DNA of 15,833 nucleotides. Origin: Tannerella sp. (lineage in GTDB: Bacteria > Bacteroidota > Bacteroidia > Bacteroidales > Tannerellaceae). Under the pieces are notes generated by a model. That model was not told the DNA's origin. It worked only from the letters and a program-made list of their open reading frames with translations, and did not search any database. Numbering within the stretch: position 1 is the stretch's first letter; each line of letters opens with the position of its first letter. The translations under genes and the position numbers were made by a program. Below, piece by piece: positions 1-6,781 of the stretch. Where the stretch lies: contig JAITMT010000315.1 of NCBI GenBank assembly GCA_031277235.1, forward strand, positions 1-15,833, written 5' to 3'.

Positions 1-582
1 TATTTCCTCTTTAACAATATTGGAAAACCAATCATAAATTGAAGTATAATATAAGCGACCATCTATAGCAATGAAAGAATATTTGTGACTGTCGTTTGTA
101 TCTAAAAAAGCATTTTCTATGTCATTTTTAATTTGATAACTTTGTTTACCAATTCTTTCTAATATAAACTCCAATTCATTTGATTTATCCATTATGACGA
201 GTCCAATTCCTGCTGTTTTCGCTTTTTTAAAAGCTGCCTCTTGAAACTTGCTTGTCGTTATAAAATATCCTTTGTGTCCGCTAACATCATTAACTCTCTC
301 CGCAAAATCTCTAATTTTTTCTCCCTGAATTGGAGTTTCATAATCTTTGCATTCTATTAATGTTATGTATGACGGTTTTTTTGCATTTTCTCTATATGTC
401 TCTATTGCGATATCGAATTCAATTTCACATCCATTTATGTCTGTGTATTTTTTCTTTTGGTAAACATAACTTTTCGAAGGGCTTAGCGGTAATTCTCCTA
501 ATTCCAACATACTTTTAAGTTTAGAATACACTCTATTCTCAAAGGCATTACCTTTTGCTACTGTATTTGTCTTGTTCGCCAT
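1..582 (-). CDS. Mrr-like restriction endonuclease, C-terminus cut off by the window edge
   Basis: I translated this frame by hand from the ATG at 582-580; it stays open for 194 codons to base 1. The product looks like a PD-(D/E)XK nuclease of the Mrr_cat type. A GNAFENRVY helix carries Glu15, EFD gives Asp57, and LIECK gives Glu77 and Lys79 of the catalytic core. Next come a Gln at 86 and a KGYFITTSKFQEAAFKKA segment typical of Mrr domains, where a strand is followed by a helix. Mrr-type enzymes cut DNA and often act on modified DNA; which substrate applies here is unknown. It is the fourth gene of the restriction-modification block, 14 bases after the small acidic gene, so probably co-transcribed. 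The region after about residue 130 is unassigned. The nuclease fold is well supported, the methyl-dependence is not. Confidence 0.82.
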   Translation of the reverse strand, partial: MANKTNTVAKGNAFENRVYSKLKSMLELGELPLSPSKSYVYQKKKYTDINGCEIEFDIAIETYRENAKKPSYITLIECKDYETPIQGEKIRDFAERVNDVSGHKGYFITTSKFQEAAFKKAKTAGIGLVIMDKSNELEFILERIGKQSYQIKNDIENAFLDTNDSHKYSFIAIDGRLYYTSIYDWFSNIVKEEI

Positions 583-596
583 AAAAACGGTTTATC

Positions 597-929
597 TTAA
601 TTTCTCAACCTCCCCGCCAATTCCTTAAAACTCGCCTCATCTTCCTGCAACATTTTCAAAAATTGACTTGGCCTAAAATGATTGCGTTCCGCAAATTCTT
701 TGCTCCACAACTCCATAAACCTTTCATCTGCATTGAAATCTTGAAGCCGTTCTATTGTGCAAAACACAATATCGTCAATAGCATCCTCTGTTTCAATATT
801 TATAAATACATCGGCATTGTTTGATGCTTCTATGCAAAAATAATCATCTTCCTTTTCGGACACACAACAAATTTTGCTGTTATCAATCCAATCAAAGAGT
901 TGCTGTAAGTTTTCTATTTTCCGCTCCAT
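597..929 (-). CDS. small acidic protein of unknown function in a restriction operon
   Basis: This encodes 110 residues with no family I recognise. By my count it has about 26 Asp/Glu against 13 Lys/Arg, so it is strongly acidic. It has no signal peptide or membrane segment. The C-terminal third (HFRPSQFLKMLQEDEASFKE) looks helical and amphipathic, and three cysteines lie in the first half. The ATG at 929 follows the stop of the methyltransferase gene by three bases, and its own stop lies 14 bases before the Mrr-like gene, so it is translated from the same transcript. Possible roles are a modulator of one of the nucleases (acidic proteins sometimes mimic DNA), a subunit of the Mrr-like enzyme, or an unrelated passenger. 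These roles are inference from charge and position only. Confidence 0.75.
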   Translation of the reverse strand: MERKIENLQQLFDWIDNSKICCVSEKEDDYFCIEASNNADVFINIETEDAIDDIVFCTIERLQDFNADERFMELWSKEFAERNHFRPSQFLKMLQEDEASFKELAGRLRN

Positions 930-932
930 AAG

Positions 933-1859
933 TCATTGATAAAAAAGGTTTAACTCCAATTGTGTATCTTGTATTTTTTCTTTTGTTCCGTGATTATGCG
1001 GTTCAAAGCCGTTTACATCAAAATTACAAACAAGCGCCTCAACCACTTCCCTTCGATTTTCGACATTTCCACCGTTATGGTAAAAGTGGTCTTTGGTCAG
1101 GATGTTAAATTTGCCCCAATATTTTTTTATCATTTCATTTTCGCGCCAATCGTTGTGGTGCCAAGTGGAAAGGATAAATTTTGCCTTGGTTTCGCTCAAT
1201 AAATGAAATAGTATTTCCTCGTCTTTTTCCGTCCAACCGTTGTAATAATCAACGTGGCGACCGAAATATGGCGGATCGCAGTAGATAATATCGTTTTCCG
1301 TTGCCAAAGGAATGATTTCCGAAAAAGTTTTATTGTAAAACTGCCATTCCGGTTCGGGTTGAACAATTTGAGAAACAGCAATTAATTGATTGACTATCTT
1401 GGTAATGTATGCCTGTGCAAAACGGTCGGGCTTTTTGCAAAACGGAATATTCCAGTTTCCTTTACTGCCAAAACGCATCATTCCATTGAAACCCGCACGG
1501 GAAAGAAAAATGAAATCATAAGGCGAATACTCGCCACTATTAAAACGGGAGCGCACCGTCAAATAATGTTCGTAGCCGTTATTGTCGGCTGTTCGTAACC
1601 TTTCGCCTTCTTCTTGGAGATACCGCCTCATTGAAACAGGCGTAATTTCTTGATTTTGAACAGATTTATAGAAGTTTATAATATGTGGATTTGTGTCGTT
1701 TAAAATTGCTTTTTTATACCCTGAATTAAAAGCCACCACGCCTGTTCCCAAAAACGGTTCAATCCACCGTCCGCTAACTTTGGGTGCGACTTCCTTAATC
1801 CAGGGAACAAGTTTTGTTTTAATTCCCTGACTTTTAATGGGTGGAACTTTTATTTTCAT
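933..1859 (-). CDS. type II DNA adenine-N6 methyltransferase, EcoRV type (D12 class)
   Basis: This 308-residue protein belongs to the D12 (Dam-like) class, which moves a methyl group from S-adenosylmethionine to N6 of adenine. Motif I is EPFLGTG (residues 34-40), an acidic motif II residue is Asp55 in LNDTN, and motif IV is DPPY (195-198). The opening PPIKSQGIKTKLVP and the FCKKPDRFAQAYITKI and FGRHVDYYNGW segments look to me like M.EcoRV rather than generic Dam enzymes. The adjacent nuclease is EcoRV-like, so the expected target is GATATC, protecting host DNA from that enzyme. The ATG at 1859 overlaps the stop of the nuclease gene by four bases, which implies translational coupling. Length is close to the roughly 300 residues of M.EcoRV. 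Class is secure; specificity is inferred. Confidence 0.93.
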   Translation of the reverse strand: MKIKVPPIKSQGIKTKLVPWIKEVAPKVSGRWIEPFLGTGVVAFNSGYKKAILNDTNPHIINFYKSVQNQEITPVSMRRYLQEEGERLRTADNNGYEHYLTVRSRFNSGEYSPYDFIFLSRAGFNGMMRFGSKGNWNIPFCKKPDRFAQAYITKIVNQLIAVSQIVQPEPEWQFYNKTFSEIIPLATENDIIYCDPPYFGRHVDYYNGWTEKDEEILFHLLSETKAKFILSTWHHNDWRENEMIKKYWGKFNILTKDHFYHNGGNVENRREVVEALVCNFDVNGFEPHNHGTKEKIQDTQLELNLFYQ

Positions 1860-2665
1860 TTTTCAATATTTTTCAACAGGTCAGTTCTACCCTTAAATTC
1901 CAGAAAATCACGAATAGTCGTAATTTTCTGCGTTTTTCCATTTTTCAGCATGGTTGCCGAACCGTAATTTATCCAATATTCATCAAACCATTCTTCGCCC
2001 AGTTTGCTGAAAATTCCGTTTTCGTTTCTCAAATCTTCAAAATTAAGCGTACAGCCAATATTTGCCGTATTACCCGAACCTTGCTTGTCGCTTGCAATTT
2101 TCCATTTTTCGGCAACAAAAAAGTCAAAATCTTGAATTACAGAGATAATTGATTTTAAGTTATTTACATTTGATATTTCCTTTTCCGAAGTTTCGTTGCG
2201 GGTGTAAATTATTCCCAGACAAAAATGCCCTAAATATTGATTGTAAGGAAATTGAATATTCTTTTGCTTGTCGCGTTCCTTGAAATACGAGCCGTGACTG
2301 CCCAAAGTAAAACTTGCAATTCCACTTTTTTTACGGTAAGTAGTTTTCAAATCTACTGCAAATTTCACATTTTCATCCTGTTTGTTTACGAAAGTCAAAT
2401 CGGGATAATAATTTTGGTGTTCAGCCAATATTATATTGTAGCCGATTTGCTCGGCAAACTGAATGATTTGCGGAAAAATATGAATTTCAAGTATTTTTGA
2501 AACGATTTTAGTGTCGGACGAAATCGTGTAGATATTTTTGTACACATCAATAAAACCCTTTACCGACCATTCGCCGTTCTCGGTTGAAACATGTTGTTGC
2601 AACTTTTCAGCAAAAACAGTCAATGCTTTTTTGAAATTCAATTTGTATGATTCTTTTTGTAACAT
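1856..2665 (-). CDS. type II restriction endonuclease, EcoRV family (predicted GATATC)
   Basis: This 269-residue protein (EcoRV has about 245) matches EcoRV from memory along most of its length. SDTKIVSKILEI gives Glu60 (EcoRV Glu45). HQNYYPD gives the minor-groove Q-loop and Asp89 (EcoRV Asp74). VDLKTTY gives Asp105 and Lys107 (EcoRV Asp90 and Lys92). GSGNTANIG at 196-204 matches the EcoRV recognition loop that reads GAT in the major groove. The C-terminal FDEYWINYGSATMLKN segment also matches. The enzyme should therefore be a homodimeric Mg-dependent nuclease cutting GATATC to blunt ends. It differs by an N-terminal extension of about 15 residues and a few insertions. It is the first gene of the operon, ahead of its methyltransferase. 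All catalytic residues are intact, so it is probably active. Confidence 0.93.
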   Translation of the reverse strand: MLQKESYKLNFKKALTVFAEKLQQHVSTENGEWSVKGFIDVYKNIYTISSDTKIVSKILEIHIFPQIIQFAEQIGYNIILAEHQNYYPDLTFVNKQDENVKFAVDLKTTYRKKSGIASFTLGSHGSYFKERDKQKNIQFPYNQYLGHFCLGIIYTRNETSEKEISNVNNLKSIISVIQDFDFFVAEKWKIASDKQGSGNTANIGCTLNFEDLRNENGIFSKLGEEWFDEYWINYGSATMLKNGKTQKITTIRDFLEFKGRTDLLKNIEK

Positions 2666-2681
2666 GAGTACATTTTTCCCG

Positions 2682-2716
2682 CAAAGATAAAAAAAATCCC
2701 GTTACAAACCGCAAAA
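2682..2716 (-). promoter_or_regulatory. probable promoter of the restriction-modification operon
   Basis: On the minus strand 2689-2682 reads TATCTTTG, a perfect match to the Bacteroidota -7 element TAnnTTTG. The -33 element is less clear: TTTG at 2708-2705 is 15 bases away and a TTTTG at 2716-2712 about 22 bases away, against a usual 19-21. Transcription would start near 2675, about ten bases before the nuclease ATG at 2665. No helix-turn-helix controller gene and no obvious operator are seen. Confidence 0.6.
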
Positions 2717-2732
2717 GTTATCAACAAGCATA

Positions 2733-4937
2733 TCAAAACTTCAAAACAATCCGTCCCATAAAATTGACGCCTGCCTGCGCAAAGTAGCCGGAATCGTTCA
2801 GGCGCTCGCTGCCAAGCAGATAACTGTATGTCCAGCCGTTTGTTTCGTACATTTCGTTGAACAGGTTGCGGATGGAGAAATCTATACCTAACTCATTGAC
2901 GTATTGAGGCTTGAAAGTATAGCCGATCCTTAAATTCGATACAAAGTACGGGTCAATACTGCGCTCCCTGTCGGACGTATTGTCGAGGTACTGGCGGGAA
3001 ACGTAACTCGAAGCGAGCGTTGCGGAAAAGCCTTTATACTTGACTGTCAGGATATTATTTCCGGAAATATCGGGAGAAAAGGAAATGTCCGTTGTACCGA
3101 GATAATTTTCCATCTGATTGATGTAATTCCAGTCGGTATCGTAAGTATCAACAAATTCCGTGTAATTCTTTATCTTATTGCGACTTAACGTCAGATTCAC
3201 GTTCCATTCCAGCCACGAAAGCGGTTTAAGTCCCGCGCTCAACTCGATTCCCGCGCGGTAACTGTCCTTGATATTCGACGTGAGCGCCTCGCCTATTTCA
3301 CTGATTTTTCCCGTGAGTATCAACTGGTTGTCGTAGTCCATGTAATAAAGATTTACGCCCGCCGAAAATACTTTTCCCGCGTAATTATAGCCCGCTTCGT
3401 AGTCGTTGAGCGTTTCGTAGGTCGGGTGCGCATCGGGACCGTTTTCGGTGAAATTGTCGCGATTCGGCTCGCGGTGGGCAACCGCAAAGGAAGCATACGC
3501 CGAATGACCGTTTTTGCCGTAGGACAACCCCGCTTTCGGATTGAAAAACGAATAAACCTTGTCAACATTCAGATTATCACCCGCCTTGTCGTCGCTGCCT
3601 TTTATCGTATAGTCTATTCCCCTGAATTGCAGATCAATATACGCTGAAAAATTCCGGGCAAAACCGTAGGACGCCTTCACAAAAGCGTTGTAATCCAGTT
3701 TTTCGCCACGGTTGCGGTAGTATTCGTAATCCGGTTTCGGAAGCAGATTTGCCGTTTTCACCCACATCACACGCCCGAAATGGTCGCCGACATAATTGTT
3801 TGCAGCCGCGCCAAACGTAGCGTTGATGCGGTCTTTTACATAGTTCAGCCTGAAAATTCCGCCGTAGAAATCATTTCTAAGCCATTTTCGGCGCACCAAA
3901 TCGGATTCCTCCTGCGTATTGCCCTCACTGTCCACATAATCAGGCAGTTTATACGCCGCATATTCCTCGCCCGCCTTATAATCTTCGTAATAGCCTTTTC
4001 CGTCCGTGTAGTGAAGCGTTACGTTCATATTCAGCGAGTTAGTGAACCGATGGCTGCCCAGCAGATGATAATGATGCTGCCAGTAGTTATCCGTCTGATT
4101 GTCATAGAATTTGATTTCTCCGTCTTCTTCGTATTCGCCGCAACTGTTGTAACGCCTGTCGGTCAGCAACATATCCTTGCTGACTCCGTTCCATGCCTGA
4201 TAACTGACCTCGCCGCTGCCCAGCGCCTGAAATTTCAGCATCGTATTGCCGGCATAATACGCCGCCGAAGTATAATAGGAGTTCATATTGACCTTCGCGC
4301 GGTCTATGTAGCCGTCCGTCTGCACGTTGGAGTAGCGGGCGTCAAAAATAAACCGGTCGTAGAGTAATCCTGTTCCACCTTTGAAGGTATTGGAAAAAGT
4401 ACGGTAACTTCCTGCCGATGAGGATATTTCGGCATACGGTTTCAGTTGTGAACGTTGCGTTTCCATCGTAACGGTTGCGCCGAAAGCCGCCGCGCCGTTG
4501 GTCGAAGTTCCCGCACCGCGCTGAATCTGAACGTTTTCCACCGACGAGGCGAAATCGGGCATATTGACCCAGAAAACGCCGTGGCTTTCCGAATCGTTGA
4601 GCGGCACGCCGTCCACTGTGATATTGATGCGGTTAGCGTCCGTCCCGCGCACCCGGAACGAAGCGTATCCCACCCCGTTTCCACCGTCGGAAGTTACAAT
4701 AACCGACGGCGTCAGCGAAAACAGATAGGGCAGCGACTGTCCCGTGTTGTTCTCGTTGAGTTGCTCATTATCAATATTTTGAAATGCAACCGGCGTTTCC
4801 TTTTTCGCCTGCAATCCCGACACGACTACTTCGTTCAGATTAATCACTTTTGCGGTATCAATATCTTCTGCCGTTACCGCCGTAACGCCGCTCAACAGGG
4901 CGGCTACAAATATAAAAATCTTTCTCATCCCATTCAT
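2733..4937 (-). CDS. TonB-dependent outer-membrane receptor, probable thiamine transporter
   Basis: The product is about 734 residues from the ATG at 4937 (MNGMRK); 4928 is an alternative start. The longer frame from 4988 reaches into the riboswitch and is rejected. A signal peptide (MRKIFIFVAALLSGVTAVTA) is followed by LNEVVVSG, a TonB-box-like segment. Next is a plug domain with RVRGTDANRINITVDGVPLND and VQIQRGAGTSTNGAAAFG, then a long beta-barrel ending in aromatic Phe (GRIVLKF). There is no N-terminal carboxypeptidase-like domain. TonB-dependent receptors pull ligands across the outer membrane using proton-motive energy. A TPP riboswitch directly upstream makes thiamine or a derivative the likely ligand, like the Bacteroides OMthi receptor. 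No inner-membrane PnuT transporter or thiamine kinase gene is adjacent. Receptor identity is certain; the ligand is inferred from regulation. Confidence 0.93.
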   Translation of the reverse strand: MNGMRKIFIFVAALLSGVTAVTAEDIDTAKVINLNEVVVSGLQAKKETPVAFQNIDNEQLNENNTGQSLPYLFSLTPSVIVTSDGGNGVGYASFRVRGTDANRINITVDGVPLNDSESHGVFWVNMPDFASSVENVQIQRGAGTSTNGAAAFGATVTMETQRSQLKPYAEISSSAGSYRTFSNTFKGGTGLLYDRFIFDARYSNVQTDGYIDRAKVNMNSYYTSAAYYAGNTMLKFQALGSGEVSYQAWNGVSKDMLLTDRRYNSCGEYEEDGEIKFYDNQTDNYWQHHYHLLGSHRFTNSLNMNVTLHYTDGKGYYEDYKAGEEYAAYKLPDYVDSEGNTQEESDLVRRKWLRNDFYGGIFRLNYVKDRINATFGAAANNYVGDHFGRVMWVKTANLLPKPDYEYYRNRGEKLDYNAFVKASYGFARNFSAYIDLQFRGIDYTIKGSDDKAGDNLNVDKVYSFFNPKAGLSYGKNGHSAYASFAVAHREPNRDNFTENGPDAHPTYETLNDYEAGYNYAGKVFSAGVNLYYMDYDNQLILTGKISEIGEALTSNIKDSYRAGIELSAGLKPLSWLEWNVNLTLSRNKIKNYTEFVDTYDTDWNYINQMENYLGTTDISFSPDISGNNILTVKYKGFSATLASSYVSRQYLDNTSDRERSIDPYFVSNLRIGYTFKPQYVNELGIDFSIRNLFNEMYETNGWTYSYLLGSERLNDSGYFAQAGVNFMGRIVLKF

Positions 4938-4949
4938 TTTTTTAATGGG
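4929..4949 (-). promoter_or_regulatory. possible hairpin holding the receptor start codon in its loop
   Basis: In the transcript, CCCATT (4949-4944) can pair with AATGGG (4934-4929), leaving a nine-base loop AAAAAAATG that contains the ATG at 4937-4935. It lies about 37 bases after the TPP aptamer and no terminator is seen in between, so control may be at translation initiation. The stem is only six pairs, so this is tentative. Confidence 0.3.
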
Positions 4950-4983
4950 GAAGCCTTTATAATCAATATACTGCGAGATTTTT

Positions 4984-5065
4984 AACAATCCCTACGCCGG
5001 TATTATCCGGGTCAGGTAATATGGGTATCATCTCAGCCTGTTACAAGTAAGGCACCCCCTGTTTA
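4984..5065 (-). ncRNA. TPP riboswitch (THI box)
   Basis: Read on the minus strand, the segment holds the conserved TPP aptamer blocks in order. GGGGGTGCC is at about 5060-5051, then GGCTGAGATGATACCC at about 5039-5024, ACCTGA.CCGGATAATACCGG and CGTAGGGA near the 3' end. AACA and TGTT at the two ends can close P1. The RNA binds thiamine pyrophosphate and usually turns off thiamine synthesis or uptake genes. It sits between a promoter at 5074-5103 and the receptor start at 4937 or 4928, so it belongs to that gene. No intrinsic terminator lies between aptamer and start. Confidence 0.95.
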
Positions 5066-5073
5066 TTTGGGCG

Positions 5074-5103
5074 CAAAGATACGAAAGATTTTTGAAATAC
5101 AAA
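5074..5103 (-). promoter_or_regulatory. promoter of the riboswitch-receptor transcript
   Basis: The minus strand reads TTTG (5103-5100), 18 bases, then TATCTTTG (5081-5074), a good match to the Bacteroidota -33/-7 promoter. The start would be near 5067, just ahead of the TPP aptamer. The -33 element touches the terminator stem of the upstream gene. Confidence 0.75.
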
Positions 5104-5135
5104 AAAGCCTGTCTTTTTACCGGACAGGCTTTTTT
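5101..5135 (-). terminator. intrinsic terminator after the outer-membrane protein gene
   Basis: A perfect 13-base inverted repeat, AAAAAAGCCTGTC (5101-5113) and GACAGGCTTTTTT (5123-5135), encloses a nine-base loop. On the minus strand the GC-rich stem AGCCTGTC is followed by six T residues, the standard intrinsic terminator layout. It lies 20 bases past the stop at 5155. By symmetry it could also work on the plus strand. Confidence 0.9.
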
Positions 5136-5154
5136 CAATTTTTTCATTGAATAA

Positions 5155-5964
5155 TTAATCGTCTTTTCCACCAAAGAAATAGGTCAGCGTTACTTCGCCG
5201 CCGATGTTGTAATTTCTCTTGTCCCAATCATAGTCGGGATAGACTTTTGACAATCCGTAATTCAAACGTGCACCGAGTTCCAACTGGTCTTTAGCGCCGA
5301 AATTGACTCCGCCGCCCAAATTCAAACCGATGTCCATTTTGTTTATGTCTCCCAAATAAGTGTCCTTGTCCTTATTTTTTTGGGATGTAAGGAAACTGAC
5401 TTCCGGACCAAGTTCCACGAAGAGAAGGCGACTCTCAAGCAAGTAAAGTTTAAACATCAACGGAACAGAAATGTAGTCGTTGTAGAAGTCCGTTTCTACT
5501 TTGTTCACATCGGCTTTTTCACCTCTCGAAGTGTATAACACCTCAGGGGTGAAGAATAATTTTGAAAATTCCTTCTTTTGCAAAGGAATCTGCAATCCGA
5601 TACCTACCGTCAATCCCGGGAATCTGGCTTTCATCGAACCGGAATGCGCTTCGTCAATTTTAGAGATCGAACCGCCGAGTTTTACGCCAAAGCGGATTTT
5701 TTCATACAGATTAATGGTGTCCACGTAGATAATGTCCCGTGACGGTGCAACCGTCCAACGCCGTTTTTCGTGAGATTCCCGATATACAGTATCCACATCA
5801 ATGTCTTCATCCAGGATTCGGATGCTCTGTTTGGAATTTACTGTAAAATCCTGATACACTGTGTCCACATATAAAGTAGCCACAATCGCTTCTCCCTGCT
5901 GTGCCGAAAGACCAAATGTCGCCGCAACCAGGAAAACCATACTAAAAAATAACAATTTTTTCAT
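5155..5964 (-). CDS. outer-membrane beta-barrel protein (PorT-like, OMP_b-brl family)
   Basis: This 269-residue protein starts with a clear signal peptide (MKKLLFFSMVFLVAATFGLSA, cut before QQGEA). A linker to about residue 90 repeats the motif VDTVY twice and a similar VDTIN once. From about residue 95 there are alternating strands typical of the PorT/OMP_b-brl_2 fold: FGVKLGGSISKI, GLTVGIGLQIPL, KLFFTPEVLYTSRG, YISVPLMFKLYL, LLFVELGPEVSFL, IGLNLGGGVNFG and a final aromatic-rich GGEVTLTYFFG. It should insert in the outer membrane; the substrate or partner is unknown. It is monocistronic, with its own promoter near 6021-6052 and a strong terminator at 5101-5135. Fold is well supported, specific function unassigned. 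Confidence 0.85.
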   Translation of the reverse strand: MKKLLFFSMVFLVAATFGLSAQQGEAIVATLYVDTVYQDFTVNSKQSIRILDEDIDVDTVYRESHEKRRWTVAPSRDIIYVDTINLYEKIRFGVKLGGSISKIDEAHSGSMKARFPGLTVGIGLQIPLQKKEFSKLFFTPEVLYTSRGEKADVNKVETDFYNDYISVPLMFKLYLLESRLLFVELGPEVSFLTSQKNKDKDTYLGDINKMDIGLNLGGGVNFGAKDQLELGARLNYGLSKVYPDYDWDKRNYNIGGEVTLTYFFGGKDD

Positions 5965-6020
5965 AGTCTAACAATTTTATATAATACACTTTTACTTTAA
6001 AATTTATAAGATAAACGCTG

Positions 6021-6052
6021 CAAAGGAACGGATAATTTTTCAAATAAACAAA
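6021..6052 (-). promoter_or_regulatory. probable promoter of the outer-membrane barrel gene
   Basis: The minus strand shows TTTG (6052-6049), 20 bases, then TTCCTTTG (6028-6021), one mismatch from TAnnTTTG. Transcription would start near 6014, giving a leader of about 50 bases rich in A and T. Confidence 0.5.
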
Positions 6053-6074
6053 TAAATTCAGGTTGCAGGACGAC

Positions 6075-6449
6075 TTATTTCTTGAAAATAAAATAAACCG
6101 CCAAAATCAGGAATACAAAACCTATCAGGTGATTGATGCGGAGCGTTTCGTTTTTGAAAACCAGAAGCGTGAAAAAAGTAAACACGGTGATAGATAGCGC
6201 TTCCTGTATCACTTTGAGTTGCCACAGGTTGAACGGACCGCCGTTTCCCGCGAAACCGATACGGTTTGCCGGTACCTGAAAAGAATATTCAAACAGCGCT
6301 ATGCCCCAACTGAGAAATATGACAGCCGCCAGCGGCAACAACTGAAAACGGCTCATTTCCTTCAATTTGAGGTGTCCATACCACGCAAAAGTCATGAAAA
6401 TATTGGAAACTGTCAGTAACGCAATGGTGTAAATCGCTTTCATCTGCAT
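6075..6449 (-). CDS. DUF486 / DMT-superfamily small membrane protein
   Basis: This 124-residue protein is hydrophobic with four likely membrane helices, at about 4-24, 36-53, 79-99 and 104-121. It carries the conserved DUF486 features: SNIFMTFAWYGHLK near the N-terminus, WGIALFEYSFQVPANRIG in the middle, and QLKVIQEALSI. DUF486 belongs to the drug/metabolite transporter clan, but I know of no proven substrate. The ATG at 6449 has the better A-rich upstream region; the ATG at 6443 (MKAIYT) fits the usual family start and is an alternative. It has its own promoter at 6555-6584, so it is probably a single-gene transcript, although the barrel gene follows in the same direction. Confidence 0.9.
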   Translation of the reverse strand: MQMKAIYTIALLTVSNIFMTFAWYGHLKLKEMSRFQLLPLAAVIFLSWGIALFEYSFQVPANRIGFAGNGGPFNLWQLKVIQEALSITVFTFFTLLVFKNETLRINHLIGFVFLILAVYFIFKK

Positions 6450-6554
6450 TCAATTAAAATTTTGCTATCCATGTGAAGTTCGATACCCTTTAATGTATTC
6501 ATATATAACGGTTTGATGATTCTAAAATATTGCATACGGTCATAAAAATTCGCG

Positions 6555-6584
6555 CAAAGGTAAATATTTTTTTGCATATCACAA
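6555..6584 (-). promoter_or_regulatory. promoter of the DUF486 gene
   Basis: The minus strand reads TTG (6584-6582), 19 bases, then TACCTTTG (6562-6555), an excellent Bacteroidota promoter. The start would be near 6548, leaving a leader of about 100 bases before the ATG at 6449 in which I see no known regulatory RNA. Confidence 0.7.
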
Positions 6585-6730
6585 TAAACGGGCAGATTTC
6601 TTTACATGGACAGCCGCATCCTCCGGAGGAGTTGAGGGGGCTTTTCCTGTTCATCTTTTGAAATTCCTGTAAAAATCCCGGCTCAAGACCTGTCCGGACA
6701 AAAATACGGTTGTCCCGGTTAAACAACAAA

Positions 6731-6761
6731 TTTCAAATTCGGGAATTTTCCTGTACCTTTG
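6731..6761 (+). promoter_or_regulatory. promoter of the short-chain dehydrogenase gene
   Basis: The plus strand reads TTTC (6731-6734), 19 bases, then TACCTTTG (6754-6761). The start would be near 6768, 14 bases before the ATG at 6782. This promoter shows that the longer open frame from 6710 is not the true coding start. Confidence 0.7.
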
Positions 6762-6781
6762 CAGCCAGAAAAAATACAAAA

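Larger units (their letters stand above)
6450..6781. other. 332-base intergenic region with back-to-back promoters
   Basis: This divergent spacer holds the DUF486 promoter (minus) and the dehydrogenase promoter (plus). It also holds a 12-base perfect palindrome TCCTCCGGAGGA at 6619-6630 that no gene explains. A minus-strand frame here encodes a short cysteine-rich stretch, but it runs across the DUF486 promoter, so I do not call it a gene. Nothing else is seen. Confidence 0.6.

Noticed and set aside
2038..2045. Possible internal methyltransferase promoter (TAATTTTG on the minus strand) inside the nuclease gene
   Set aside because: The -7 match is formal only; no -33 element lies at a usable distance, and such matches are frequent in AT-rich DNA.
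3780..4367. 195-codon plus-strand frame opposite the TonB receptor gene
   Set aside because: It is antisense to a clearly real beta-barrel gene in a GC-richer region, and its product has no recognisable domain; a shadow frame.
6499..6729. Minus-strand frame with a cysteine-rich stretch (GGCGCPCKEICP), possibly a secreted or modified peptide
   Set aside because: It runs across the strong DUF486 promoter and the dehydrogenase promoter region, lacks its own promoter or maturation genes nearby, and reads like chance coding.
6710..6781. N-terminal extension of the dehydrogenase
   Set aside because: It contains the promoter, and the family normally starts a few residues before the TGxxxGIG motif, as the 6782 start does.
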